Shown: piece by piece, positions 1-11,887 of the stretch
How positions within the stretch are numbered: position 1 is the stretch's first letter
Layout: each line of letters starts with the position of its first letter
Assembly: GCA_023678885.1 (NCBI GenBank)
Contig: CM043009.1
Coordinates: 13,757,117-13,821,116 of the forward strand
Direction: 5' to 3'
Length of the DNA: 64,000 bases
Origin: Pogostemon cablin
Lineage: Eukaryota; Streptophyta; Magnoliopsida; Lamiales; Lamiaceae
Made by a program: the position numbers and the translations under genes
The notes under the pieces: model-generated
The model's input: the letters and a program-made list of their open reading frames with translations, nothing else
Told to the model about the DNA's origin: nothing
The model's database searches: none

Positions 1-1560
1 AGTATATACGCTCAAAATCAATTCATATATTCGAGTAACCATAAGCTTGGCCAAGGTCCCAATAATCAATTCAGGATTATTTCAACACTAGGATCACAAA
101 GGACTTGTTCTTTGGGTTGTAATGTTGGCTCTTTGGTAAAGGTAGGAGAATATAGATAAAGTGACTAACTTCACTAGTAGAGAATTACCTTGGAAAGTTG
201 CTTTTCATCAAACAACATTAATACTTATTCTCCTTCATCATTCTCATGATATTTTCAATATTTCTTCTCCTACTTCACTTGGAATCAACATCTTTCTTCT
301 TCTTCAAAGTACAAGGTACCAATTTCGGGCACTACCCTTTTAAGCAATCAGGGTACGGGTTTCAGGCATTACCCCTTCATAAGATTTAACCACCTTTTAT
401 TTTCATCACTACACAAACTTTCCTTTCCTTTTCTTCTTCATATACGACCTAGCAATTTATTCATCTTAACTCTCTACTAGTAAATAGGGTATTCCAAAGC
501 TTAAGTATAGGTAAATAAAGGCTTTTTATCATAGGCTTGTCAAAAAAAAGCTTGAAAGGCTCAACGGGGCTTCTAATGATATAAACTACAAGGTAGGATA
601 AAATTTTGCTGAGTGGCTCAATTATCAATAACGGCCTAAGATCATTTCCTAGTATTTATCAATTATAAACTTCAAACAAGTCTCCAAGCCAAGTTCTAGA
701 ATACGAACATATGAACGATACTCATAAGAATAAAGTATCATGCATTGATATAACATGATTAAAAAGCTCAAATTCTCACATGGGTTATAAATTTCTAAGC
801 ACTCTTCAAAGCATGCAATCAACATCAACCTCTATATAAACTACAAGTAATAACGGTACATGCGTATCATCAATAAATCAACATGCATCAAAAATAGGTG
901 CACATGCACAATCAAGAAGCATCATACTATCCAAATCAAACTGATCAACATCTAAATCAAACAGATCCAATATATCCATCATCCATCAATATCAAGTACA
1001 AACCACTCACACATGAATCTCAAACAAATACTTAACCATCCACACAATCACTCAATCTGTAAAGTGAAAAAGAGAATGGAGATAAGAAGAAATGGAAAAA
1101 GATAAAACTTGGCACCACTACTCCTCTGGAGCATCATCATCGCTCGCTTCATTACGCTAATCATCGAAATTCCTTTGCAAGGTATCTATCTTCCTGTCCA
1201 ACGCTTCATAATTCTCATTCAAATCTCTCAATCTCCTATCCATAGCATCATATCGGAGGTTGAGCGTAGCTAATTAGTGTTTGCCAAATCTAACTGTTGA
1301 TTCGTCTCTTGCTGGTTCGCATTCAGAGTGGCAAAATGCTCGTTCATCATTCTAAACTACTCTCTATAAAAGTAATCTTAGGACTGTCAGAAATCCTACT
1401 ACTACTGTGGTGATGGCTCATAGTACAAATACTGCTATGGCTGCTGCGATGGCTCCATGGGAGAAAAATCCATCTTCGGCTGCTCATAAGCTGGCTGCTG
1501 CTCCTCATCCTCGTCTACAAAGTTCGCTGGATTTCCCACTAAAATCATATCTGCACCAAT
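1..1560 (-). other. 3' non-coding region of element A
   Basis: AT-rich, with no credible coding frame. It matches 56989-58000 of element B and, more weakly, 28100-28930 of element C. The blocks shared by all three include a GGTACC site next to a gggcactacc word (about 300-380 here, reverse-complemented about 28380-28470 in C). The conservation in three separately inserted copies marks it as a standard part of the family's 3' region. Confidence 0.7.
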
Positions 1561-1569
1561 GTAAATACC

Positions 1570-2500
1570 CTAGATATGCATCTCAGCTAAAAGCCTCCAG
1601 TTTCCTTCTCCAATGCAAGTGTCGGATATCGCCTTGTGCTCCGAAGTGTTCATCAAAATATTGTTGTTGATATGAACAGTAGTAAGATCAACAAGTGATA
1701 ATGGGAACTTGAAAGAAATCAAATTCTTGCCACAGATGAACATCCACATATCATCACTCCTTTGAATCAAGCCCATCCTCACACAAGTTGATAAAATCAA
1801 ATAAGGATCTTCTCGGATCGGCCTGTGCTTAGTCAAATAAACTCGATAATACTCTGCTATCAGAGTAATCAACCCACCAATGTTTTACCCCTCTTGACAG
1901 AGTGAGTAGAGAACTTATACAACTGCTGTAAAAAGTAAGAAGCTACATTGAATTGAACTTCATTTATCATGCACCATATCACGTATAGCTCTCCTCTCGG
2001 TATACAGCTCCCCTCAGATTGAGCAAACAACATATTGCTCAGGATCCGGTCCATGTACGCTATCACGGGATTGTGAATAAAAGCACCCTTAGCGGTATTG
2101 GTATTATAATCACCTTGCCTCCCCCAAATAGATCTCCAGAACTCATCAGCATTGAAACCTTCATTCTCTACTGTAGAAATACCTATCGAACATCCAACCA
2201 TCTCATTAAACTCATTCGTATACATCAGCTGCAGCTGGCCACCAATCTGCATTCCCAAGCCATAAGAAGATAATGATCTCCACGATCAACTCTCATCGTG
2301 CACAACACCTCGGCTATGATGTGGAAATAAGTCTCTCTCTTCAGCTCCATAAATCTAGCAATCCCTACTCGATTGAACATCCAACGAATATCGTTGATGA
2401 TGTTCATCTCCACCATCGCTTGATCATCCAGATAACAAGTCCTCGTTATCTTATCCGAAATAGCTCCCCACAAATTCTTCCTTCTCCTCCCAGTCATCAA
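1570..2500 (-). pseudogene. 3' ORF of Athila-type element (putative plant transposon protein domain)
   Basis: Three overlapping frames read leftwards. The first (2500-2225) contains NIINDIRWMFNRVGIARFME, like the N-terminal part of the protein encoded downstream of pol in many Athila elements. The second (2258-1869) contains FWRSIWGRQGDYNTNTAKGA, IHNPVIAYMDRILSNMLFA and RGELYVIWCMINEVQFN, which resemble the core of that family. The third (1872-1570) continues with LITLIAEYYRV-type residues. The frames abut or overlap by a few bases, so two frameshifts broke one ORF. This ORF sits where env sits in retroviruses, but I see no signal peptide or clear membrane anchor. Its function is unknown. Element B lacks it. 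Confidence 0.6.
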
Positions 2501-2599
2501 TCTTTATGCCATAATCCGAAGGTCTCCTCTTATCCCTCTTCAATTTCTTTGCAATTTCACCCTTCTTAGAAGGATTATTCTCCTTTCTTTTAGAAGGTG

Positions 2600-4043
2600 T
2601 AGCAATTCCTTTACCTACAAAGATTATACTTCAATACATAATAGAGGAAATAAAACAAGTATACCCAACCTAGGACTAATTAAAGTATGAATTTTACTCA
2701 AAACTTCAAATTCACATGCCCTAATCCATGAATCAATTCCTGAAATTTCAAGTGTACACTTTAAACATATAAAACATGTATACTCAACACTTTCAATCAA
2801 GAGGGAATCAAAAGTCCTAAGTTTCAAATTCCAAGTTCAACATGCTTCTCATATTCCATAATCAACAAAAATTCCAAGCATGCTCAACTTTCATAACTCA
2901 ATTACACGTAAACATCACTTTAAATCAACGAGCCCATACATGCATTTTGAAATTAAACTCAAGCCCGTAAGATTAACATCATCAATTTCACAAAACTCCA
3001 TCAATCCAACAAAAATTGAACTCATGCAAATTCATGTAAAATTTCAACAATAACACCAAGATTCAAACTTTAATTCCAACTAAAAGTATGTTTAATCAAA
3101 TTACCCAATTTTTACTAAACATATATTACTCCAATTTAAGGGTAAAGAAGTAAGAAAACATACCTTTATCTCCGGACATGGGGTGTGTATGACGCTTGCA
3201 AAAAATCCCCAAAATCAAGTGGAATAGTCCAAAATCGGACTTGAATCCTCCAAATCTTGGATGTGGAAGTGTGTGGAGAGGAAGAATTAAGTGTAGGATA
3301 AGTTTAGAGTGAATTTCTTACAGATAGAACAAGAGCTTCGAGGAAGGGTGACTGGATTTAGTCGAACAGTGCACTGAAAATCACCTTAAATCGCGACTCT
3401 AAACCCAGTTCGAGTCGAACAGAATGGTCGAACTAGGGCTCCCAATCTCGAATCGATTGCCTATTCATAAAAACATAAATTCATTCTACTTCAGTTCGAC
3501 CAACTTGTACTGGTCGAACTACAGTGCTAGGTCGAACTGTACCTCTGTACTCTAAAAAATCACCCCCTGTTCTCCCCTGTTCAGTTCGATCACCGTTCGA
3601 CCAGAAAGTTCTGGTCGAACAATTTGGTTTGGTCGAACTGGCCTCCTGTAACTGATTCAACATTCAGGACTGTAGTTCGATCGTCGTTTGACCTCAGCAT
3701 CATGGTCGAATGGTAGAAGTCTAGTCGAACTGGCTTCCAAATGTCTGAATTTCCGTGCTTTTCTTCGTTCTCTGCAAAACTCAACTCTAAAATAATATCA
3801 AGCATCATAATAAGCCAAAACAAAAGCTAGAGAACCACTCTTAGACTACATAAAAATCTTGTATATTACTCCGCTCACATTTAGAATAAATAAAACACCA
3901 CTGAACACTAGGCAAATTACAAAAAATTGACACATCAAAACTTGTTAAAGCTTTAGTATACCACAAAAAATCAACTCCCCTAGCAAACGTTACAAAGAAA
4001 AGATTATACTCTTGGTGCTACAATGAGGTAAGTACATCACACC
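2600..4043 (-). other. 3' region of element A between the 3' ORF and pol
   Basis: Non-coding. It matches 58080-59400 of element B in order, including the gaggtaagtacatca block just before the MITE. A palindrome cluster (3350-3745) lies inside it. The rest is AT-rich with no ORF I would defend. Confidence 0.6.
3350..3745. repeat. GGTCGAAC palindrome cluster, 3' region of element A
   Basis: About fifteen GGTCGAA or TTCGACC half-sites and near-matches lie within 400 bp, many paired head to head. The best pair (about 3596-3620) has perfect 11-nt arms, TTCGACCAGAA and TTCTGGTCGAA, around a 2-nt loop. Another (about 3496-3520) has 8-nt arms. The base after the core is usually C (GGTCGAAC), as in this element's LTR and gag-protease linker. 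Spacers are not conserved. Confidence 0.8.
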
Positions 4044-4736
4044 TAGGAATGGCAGCGGGTAGGGTACCCGTATTTTTTTGGGGTACCCGAACCCGTATCC
4101 GTTAAGAATACCACTACCCGTATCCGTTCCATTACCCGTTTAAAATATTATTAAAATATCCGTATCCATTTCGAACCCGATTGTTTCTATCCGCGGGTAC
4201 CCGAACCCGTCAAACTTTTTTATAAAACTTAAAATATAAATTTCAAATCTCAAACATTTAAATAAATGTGTCTACAACATTAAACAATAATAATTAAAAC
4301 ATGACATAAAATCACCACACAAGTTTAAAGATCTTCAATTCAAACTTTAAATAACATACAAATAAAATAAAATGATAGGTTAGATTAATGATTTGTAAAT
4401 TTATTTAAATATTGAAACATATAACAAGATACTTGTGTCTAAACGATGAACGGATATTTTTTTAATGAGGTTGAGTGTTCGAATCCTCTAAAAAATACAT
4501 ACATACAAGTAAACGGGACGGATATATACGAGTACCCGCTACCCTTATCCGCTTCTTTATACAGGTTCGGGTAGCGGGTACCCGAGGGGGGTCTACCCGA
4601 ACCCTACCCGAACCCTAATGGGAATTTTTATTTTTTTCTAAACCCGTCCCAAACCCGATTATAGGTACCCGAACCCGTCCCATTAGGATTTGGTCGGGTC
4701 GGGTACCCGGGAAAACCCGCGAAACTGCCATCCCTA
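4044..4736. mobile_element. hAT-type MITE, 693 bp
   Basis: The ends are taggaatggcag and ctgccatcccta, imperfect terminal inverted repeats of the kind seen in plant hAT MITEs. An 8-bp target duplication, atcacacc, is at 4036-4043 and 4737-4744. Element B has the uninterrupted site (about 59365-59385). The interior has many gggtacccg/cgggtaccc words near both ends, an AT-rich centre, and no transposase. Confidence 0.9.
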
Positions 4737-4922
4737 ATCACACCCCCCAAACTTAGTAGAAACTATAGTCGAAACTAAGTTTGCAAAATGCAATTACTGA
4801 TTAGTAAGCACCTAAAATATAAAAATATTTTACTCACACAAAATAAATAAAATAATAAAACGGGAGAGTAAGCCCCCAACAGGCGCTCTTGTTTAACATC
4901 GGAGAGTCACGACGGTACCAAC

Positions 4923-5076
4923 TCAAAGTAAGGTATCTTCAAAGACGACACATGCATCATCCGACAAATTATAATGCTTCAATCGATGCCCATTTGCCGC
5001 TATGATGTCTCCATCTTTGTCCATGTTCTCAAAACTCCCCTCTTTGTAGGTCCTATGGATAATGAATGGTCCCGTC
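4923..5076 (-). pseudogene. C-terminal end of element A pol (split off by the copia insertion)
   Basis: It reads ENMDKDGDIIAANGHRLKHY followed by a short acidic tail ending EDTLL and a TGA at 4923-4925. Element B encodes the same stretch at 59547-59700. It belongs to the end of the integrase module and continues at 15643 once the copia element is removed. Confidence 0.85.
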
Positions 5077-6456
5077 TGTTGGCGTTCGATCGTTTGGTTA
5101 GGATTCCATGTAATTCTATCGCAGTGGAAGCATAATATAGAATTGAATTACCTTTCGCTAGGGTATGTTGAAGATGATGAAATTTTCAAAAATTTTCAAA
5201 AATTCTCGATGGCAGCTTGCGCGACCTCACGACTTTGGACATGACTTCCTTATCTAATCTCTGATTTGAGTGATTTTTACACCAAAACGATCCTCTCTTC
5301 CATAGCTTTCTACTCATGTATCACACTACTAGTTTTGAGTTTCACACAAATTCAGAAAAAAAATGTGGAAGTTGACGATCAGGTTGCTGAAAATGACATT
5401 CCGATCTTTTGTTGTATTCTTAAGCCATGTCTTGACGTTGTGTGGGCAACGATCTCCAAGACGAACACAATATGCAGTCAATCTCCTTTTTTACGTGTTT
5501 AGACATGTAAGTATATTATCCGGACTGCTGAGATTGACTATTTATAGGCTACAACAGGGACCTTGAGGAGAAATTAGGGCTTGGGCATCTAATTAGGCTT
5601 AAGCATCCAAGTTTATCCCAAAACTTATACTTAAGTCCAATAATAATAAATCAGTTCACTAAAGAAGTATTATTGCACTGCCACCCTAATCCCAAATTAT
5701 GTTATGGGCACTTTCTTGTTATGAGCCCGTTAATCTCCTCGTGTTTAATTAAGATTCAATGTCCATTAATTAATTAAATTGCTGACAACTCCATTAATTA
5801 ATATATTTACGAAGAGTAGTACCACTCAACCTTATTATCATAGAGAAATTAATCCACCTGCAGGATTTATATAATAATTATTAAGAGCTCCTCAAGGGGA
5901 CATCATCAACTAATTCCGTTGGGACACAGATTCCTTCTACAATCAACAGCACACCATAGAGACAGCACCATCTCCCAACTCTCCGAGCATATTGATTTAA
6001 CTATTAAATCTCACCCATTGATGAATCAGAGAAATATATACTGGCTTACGTGTCGAGGTTATTGTATAGGGATTAAGAGTCTGAACATCCATAATAACAG
6101 AGATCAAGTTCTATTATATAGTCAGTATAAACCGAACGAGCTCAATGCGCTCCTGCTCAATACACACAAGGTGCACTAGTACAATTTATAGTCAAGATAT
6201 AATAACGCCAAATTACACTACAACCATACCGATAGATAGTCCCCGTCTATTTCGGTTATGAACATCTATTTATACTTTATAAGGAGCCGATAATATGATC
6301 TTCCATGTGACGCTGCACACCACATTATCTACAGCATAAAGTAAATGGACTTTTGCAACAACATTATTGCAAACATTTGATCACATGATTCTCATTTCAA
6401 ATATAGTCAAAACATTGTTCATACAAAAAGCTAGACTTTTAGTATACAATCCAACA
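5077..6456 (-). repeat. copia 3' LTR, 1380 bp
   Basis: It runs from TGTTGG to CCAACA and matches 14757-15642 over its right-hand 885 bp. The remaining left-hand part (5077-5570) exists only here. Just right of it, reading the minus strand, is a purine-rich tgtggaagat tract that would serve as the polypurine tract (6457-6468). It holds a module related to one in gypsy LTRs (5205-5325). Confidence 0.88.
5205..5325 (-). repeat. LTR module shared with gypsy LTRs, copia copy
   Basis: The order of words cagcttgcgcg, cctcacgacttt, acttccttatc, ccaaaacgatcctctcttcc and tatcacac matches 53425-53560 in the gypsy solo LTR, with scattered mismatches. It is in the same orientation relative to each element. 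By eye roughly two thirds of positions agree. Confidence 0.65.
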
Positions 6457-6559
6457 ATCTTCCACATATGCTAAAAGACTATGTTGCCGTATCTACTGCC
6501 ATACATCTGATTCTAACTCCCATTACTTGACCATCAAAAGCTTTCGCCTTAAGGTCCTT

Positions 6560-7319
6560 GTAAAAGGATTTACTAGGTCATCATTCGATGCAATCTAGGT
6601 GACAATAACTTTTTACTCATCATACGATTTCTCGTATCAGGTAGTATTTGCGCTCAAAATGTTTAATTACCTTATGGGCTCGTGATTCTTTCAAGTTTGC
6701 AACTACCCCACTATTATCACAATAAATTGTGATAACCTTGGACAAACTCAGAATCACATCTAAGTCCATTACGAAGTTTCTAGAAACATACAGATACTTT
6801 AGTTGCCACCAGGCTCCAATATAATCATCCTCCATGGTGGAGTCTGAAATATATTTCTATATAACACTCCTCCATATTATGGATCTACTTCCAAAATTTA
6901 ATCACATAACCTAGTGGTAGATTTACTGCTGTCCCCATGATTTGAAAATCCGAATCTAAGTAACCGTCAAGAATCAATGAACTAGTTCGGTAAGTTTACA
7001 TATAATTTCCTGTCCTTCTCAGGCACTTCAAATATGTCTCACCACAATTCAATATTCTTGTTTCGGGTTACCTTGATACCAACTAACTATGTCATTGGCA
7101 AAACAGATATCCAATCTCGTGCAAAACATTTTATAGATTAAGCTTCCTTATTGCCGAAGCATAGAGAACCGCCTTTATCTATTTTATCTTCTTTTGTGTC
7201 TTAAGACACAAATCCTTAGATAAAGTCACATGCTAAAACGAGTAAAGATTGTATCAATTTATGAAGCTTGAGACAAGCACAACATCCTATCTTGTGATCT
7301 TTATTACCATGATCGCAAG
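6560..7319 (-). pseudogene. copia RNase H and end of RT
   Basis: At 6835-6620 the frame reads CDNSGVVANLKESRAHKVIK then HFERKYYLIREIV, the diagnostic copia RNase H block (CDN, SRAHK, KHIERKYHLIRE). Upstream in translation order (7000-6840), broken frames give GY-like and SDFQ words typical of the start of this domain. Further right (7319-7100) is the RT-RNase H connection. It is interrupted at 7320 by a MITE. Multiple stops make it non-functional. Confidence 0.85.
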
Positions 7320-7931
7320 CAGTGATTTGAAGAACCGGTTGGACCGGCTGGTTGAACCGGTTCAATCGGGAACTGGCCCCCAAACAAGTCCAAAACCCCC
7401 ATAAAATCATTTTTGAATTGAACCGTTAGAACCGGCCAAAACCAGGAAAATCAAAAAAATCGGTTGAACGGTCTAACTGATTTTTTGATTTTTTTTATTT
7501 TTTTATTTTTCTTTTTACATTTTATATTTTTATATTATTTAAATTTTATTTTTATTTATTTTAAAATATAATATTTAAATTTTGAATTAAATTATGTAAT
7601 TTTTCTGGAGTGGTGCACCAAATGTATGATAATTTGAGTGTAAATTATGTAATATCCTATTGAGAAAATATATAAAAATTTGTGTAAAATATGAATTATA
7701 AACTATAAATATTTTATCTAATCATATTTTTATGTAAATTGAATTTTCTATTTATATAATAATTTTGGTTAGTATAATTTTTTTTAATGAATTGTAAATA
7801 TTATAAAATATAATTGAAAATATGTAAAATTCAAATTTTCGGTTTAACCGCCGGTTGAATCGGTCCTACCGATTGAATCTCAAACCATTGCATCTACCGG
7901 TTCAGCCTTCGGTCCGGTTATAAAAATACTG
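7320..7931. mobile_element. hAT-type MITE, 612 bp, in copia RT
   Basis: The ends are cagtgattt and aaaatactg (inverted CAGTA), with ccggtt-rich subterminal sequence on both sides. The 8-bp target duplication atcgcaag is at 7312-7319 and 7932-7939. The interior is AT-rich with no coding. The 8-bp duplication and CAGTG/CAGTA ends point to hAT rather than Mutator. It is a different family from the MITE at 4044. Confidence 0.85.
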
Positions 7932-8520
7932 ATCGCAAGGATATATTTTGTTTCTCTTAAGTCCTTCATTTCATACCGCTTTATTAACCATACTCATACG
8001 CCCGACAATACTCTTTCATTGTCTCCAATGAGCAAGATATCATCTACGTACATACAAGAAATACCACCACGTTTTCGTCATTCTTTTCAACACACAAGAC
8101 CCATCCGAGCATTGATTAAATCCATATGACTGGATTTCCTTATCAAAACGGATGTTCCATGATCTTGAAGCTTGCTTTAGTCCATCAATAGACACTTTTA
8201 AGCTTACATTCAAAATGCTCTTAGCCCTTTGCAATGAATCACTCTGGTCGCTTCACATAGATGTTTTCTTCAAGACTTCCATTTAGGAAATATGTCTTGA
8301 CACCTATTTGCTATACCTCATAATTAATATGAGTAGGAACAGATAAAAGAATCTGGATTGAGTTAGGCATAGCTACTAGCGAACAAGTTTCCTCATAATC
8401 GAACCCTTCTTTCTGAGTATACATTTTCGCAACAAGCTTTGCATCAAAGGCTTTCACCTTACCGTATGATCCTCTTTTATTTTGCATGACCACTTCCAAT
8501 GGCTTTTACACAACTTAGTG
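7932..8520 (-). pseudogene. copia reverse transcriptase
   Basis: At 8499-8311 the frame reads AFDAKLVAKMYTQKEGFDYE then ETCSLVAM, matching the copia RT opening (ARLVAKGYTQ, DYEETFSPVA). At 8234-8040 it reads SIDGLKQASRSWNIRFD and then FLYV just before the catalytic motif; the bases at 8050-8030 then give a D-D-I-L-like reading. The frame changes between the blocks. It is inactive because of the frameshifts and the MITE. Confidence 0.87.
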
Positions 8521-9154
8521 GTCCTACAAGCTCCCATATTTTATTTAGAATCCATATATTTTATTTCAAAATTCATTGCGACTTACTAAGATTTCGCATT
8601 TCAATCTTGTACTGCTTCGTCGTTTCCATGTGCTGATTTCATGTTTACTAGGGACCAAACCTCATGACTTTCCCAAAACATAAATCTATCGTGTTGTAAA
8701 ATAGCCCTCCCACTACGACAAGGTACTACATGCAATTGTGTATCAGATATGACACGCAATGCAGTTTATTTATGGCATATCCTCTTGTATTTGATATGTT
8801 TTCCAAAAATCTAATGTTCGTGTGAACAATCACCCTTCAATCTTTTGGACTATTAAATAAATCACCATTTATTTTTCTAGGATATCCCACAAACAGACAA
8901 ACATCATACGACATGCTGTTTCTAGAGGATACCCATAAAATAAATTTAGTAATTCTGAATAATTCATCATCTATCTAACCATTTCCATAAGAGTCATATT
9001 CATTCTTTCCGCCACACCATTTAGCTGGGTATGCCTGGTGTAGACAACTTGGGATTCTATCCCAACCTCTGATTAATAGATCCTAAACTATCCTAAGAGG
9101 TACTCGCCACTATGATCAGATCGCAGTGATTTGATATATTTTCCATGACACTTC
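8521..9154 (-). pseudogene. copia integrase, C-terminal half
   Basis: Reading leftwards from the insertion at 9155, it gives KYIKSLRSDHSGEYL and then QLNGVAERMNMTLMEMVR, the conserved end of the copia integrase core (SDxGGEY, NGVAERRNRTL), with a stop soon after. The left part (8521-8780) is a poorly preserved linker to RT. The other half of the integrase is at 13514-13900. Confidence 0.8.
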
Positions 9155-9502
9155 TGTAATACCCGAGAATTTTTCTGATTTATGTGATAATATAATTTGT
9201 ATTTTATGCATTTTTATAATTATTTGATAATTATGTGGTAATTATTTCTACATTTTATTTGTCTTTACATTTTTATTTGATACATTTATGATAATAATTG
9301 TGACAATATGTGACTATATATGTATATAAATATTTACTTACACTAATTTGGATATATAGTTAAATTATCTTATTTGTACAAATACATTATTTCTTAATTA
9401 TTAAGTATCACACGTGTTCTCGTTGTAATAATAGTGATAAGAAAGTATACATGTAAATGTATCATATCTTAGCTATTAAGTATTGCACGTATATTCGTAA
9501 TA

Positions 9503-9545
<43 letters not shown>

Positions 9546-10179
9546 TTGTATTTACAATTAACAGTAAGTATAATAACAATAATAGTAATAATAATAATAA
9601 TAATAACAATAATAAAGCGCATTGCTTGTTAATCCAAAATGAGGAGTGGCGTGAGAAATAGTGCATACCTGGGTGAATTGAAACCAAAATAATAATAGAA
9701 ATAATAATATTATTATTATTATATAAATTTGCGATATTTAGCAAATAGTAATTAGGCGGCAGTGAATAAGTCGATAAACCAACAATGGATATTATATATA
9801 GGTGTATTGCTAACCACTTTTGGAAAACAAGTAGAAGTTGTTCAAAAAAAGAGAGAGATAGGAAGAGAGAAAGGAGAAAGAGGTGTTGTGTGCCGGGACG
9901 GAAAATAAGTAGTTACAGTTCTGCACGAGGTCTGCGGTGATAATACTGTTGGAGTACAACAAGTAGAAGTCCAACTACAATGTATAAACATGCTGTTTGT
10001 GAATTATTTGTGATTAATATGTGATAATTATGTTATAGATTATTTGTGATTAGTTTAATTACGTTATGAATTATTTGGGATTAATTTGTGATACAAGCTG
10101 TGGATTTATGTGATTTGGGGAAATTAGGGTTCATATTCAATAATATTATTTATAAATTATTTGTGATAAATTTGCGATA

Positions 10180-10420
10180 CAAGTTTTGGATCTATATGAT
10201 TTGAAATACTATAATTGTCCTATATGGATCTGTGTGATCAGAAACTGTTGAGTATAGATTTGTATGATCGGAGAAGATATTGTTTATAAGGATCTGTTTG
10301 ATCCGAGATAAAGTTATTATCCTAAAAAGGGATCGTGTGATTCAAGGTGAAGTTGTTATTCTATAAATGGATCTATGTGATTGAGGTGAAGTTGTTATTC
10401 CAGAAGTGGATCTGTGTGAA
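10180..10420 (+). repeat. ggatctgtgtgatc tandem units in LTR
   Basis: About five units of roughly 45-50 bp, each starting with a variant of ggatctgtgtgatc followed by a gagatgaagttgttatt-like stretch. The same array is at about 12535-12745 in the right LTR. Confidence 0.7.
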
Positions 10421-10589
10421 TTGAAGTTAAGCCGTTGCTTTATTGTGATCAAATGTTGATATTGATGTCGAAAATGGTTTATGATGCATATTTAATTGCC
10501 TTGGTTGCATACCATTCATAATCATGAAAAGATTTTTTCCCAAATTAATAAAATACTAGTAGTGTGTGCGGCCACTATATATGCACTCT

Positions 10590-10770
10590 TTCAGGGACCG
10601 CCGAAAGTCGATTCGAGTCATGTGTTGACTCACCCTATTCAGGGATCGCGGAGTGATCCGAGTCATGTGTTGACTCAATGAGTCGCTTGTCGACTCACTT
10701 TTATTCAGGGATCACGGAGTGATCCGAGTCATGTTTGACTCAACAAGTCGTTTATCAGCTCATCTCTATT
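10590..10770 (+). repeat. gatccgagtcatg-tgactca tandem units in LTR
   Basis: Three to four units built on a gggatcacggagtgatccg palindrome followed by agtcatgtgttgactca. The right LTR has the equivalent array at about 12905-13080. The palindrome and the tgactca words could form hairpins or protein sites. Confidence 0.7.
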
Positions 10771-11196
10771 CGGGGTTCAGAAAAATTGTCCCCAATACTT
10801 TATTCAGGGATCGGAAATATCGATTCGACACTAAGTATGTCTATTGAGCTCATTTGGAGTGTATATCATAAGTGTATCGTGGGGATCCCGCAAAGTGAAC
10901 AGTTTTCATAATAGAAGAGACCAACAAGAAAGATTAGAAAAATAAATGCACTTTCATGCACTATCATGCATGATTTCTACTTATTGAGATTTTATCTCAC
11001 TAGTTTATGCATTGTAGGTAAATTGCATACGATGCTGGTGGTTGGGGTTCTGTCAGATCCTGAGAGTTGTATACAAGGATGACGACCTGTTAGGCCGGTG
11101 TGATGCGCTATTTTGTGAAAATTGTATTGTATAAAGAATTAAATGAAAGGAATGTTTATTTTGTTTATTGGTGATGAAAATGGGGTCGTGACAGAG

Positions 11197-11208
11197 TGGT
11201 ATCAGAGC
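11197..11208 (+). promoter_or_regulatory. Primer binding site (initiator tRNA-Met type)
   Basis: tggtatcagagc lies 3 bp after the LTR end. It is the standard plant PBS complementary to the 3' end of initiator tRNA-Met. Confidence 0.92.
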
Positions 11209-11403
11209 ACAGTCATGGTTCTGTAGATTGTTCATGTATTCAATCTCAGAATCTGCGGTACACCACCAAACTAGTAAGTTCTATTTAAGATTGTTATTAG
11301 TGATTTTGTATTAACATGATTGTAGTCTCAATTATTACAAATGTGATGGCTATAAAATGCTGAAGTAGAGTGGGACTAAATTTCGAGTACGAAATTTTTA
11401 TAA
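11209..11403 (+). other. Interior of the non-autonomous element
   Basis: About 195 bp between PBS and polypurine tract. It has no ORF of note and no gag or pol similarity that I can see. Confidence 0.8.
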
Positions 11404-11414
11404 GGTGGGGAGAA
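11404..11414 (+). promoter_or_regulatory. Polypurine tract
   Basis: ggtggggagaa directly precedes the right LTR, as expected for the plus-strand primer. Confidence 0.9.
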
Positions 11415-11799
11415 TGTAATACCGAGAATTTTTTCTATTTATGTGACAATATAATTTGTATTTTACATATTTTTATAATTATTTAATAATTATGTGGTAA
11501 TTGTTTCTACATTTTATTTGTCTTTGCATTTTTATTTGATACATTTATGATAATAATTGTGACAATATGTGATTATATATGTATATAAATATTTACTTGC
11601 ATTAATTTAGATATATAATTAAATTATCTTATTTGTACAAATACATTATTTCTTAATTATTAAGTATCACATGCGTTCTCGTAGTAATAATAGTGATGAG
11701 AAAGTATACATGTAAATGTATAATATCTTAGCTATTAAGTATTGCACGTATATTCGTAATGGATAATAATAATAATAATATTGTATTTACTATTAACAG

Positions 11800-11800
<1 letters not shown>

Positions 11801-11886
<86 letters not shown>
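11801..11886. repeat. (TAA)n microsatellite
   Basis: About 28 near-perfect units. The matching site in the left LTR is shorter, so it expanded after insertion. Confidence 0.95.

Positions 11887-11887
<1 letters not shown>

Larger units (their letters stand above)
9155..11193 (+). repeat. Left LTR of the 4.35-kb non-autonomous element
   Basis: 2039 bp, from tgtaatacccgag to gtcgtgaca. It contains (taa)n tracts about 9507-9543 and 9582-9615, a repeated ggatctgtgtgatc unit (about 10180-10420) and a repeated gatccgagtcatg-tgactca unit (about 10590-10770). It aligns along its whole length with the right LTR, with small indels at the microsatellites. Confidence 0.93.

Noticed and set aside
1407..1670. 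87-aa plus-strand frame
   Set aside because: Shadow of the minus-strand Athila 3' ORF region.
9469..9744. 91-aa leucine-rich minus-strand frame
   Set aside because: It is the translation of the (TAA)n microsatellite inside an LTR.
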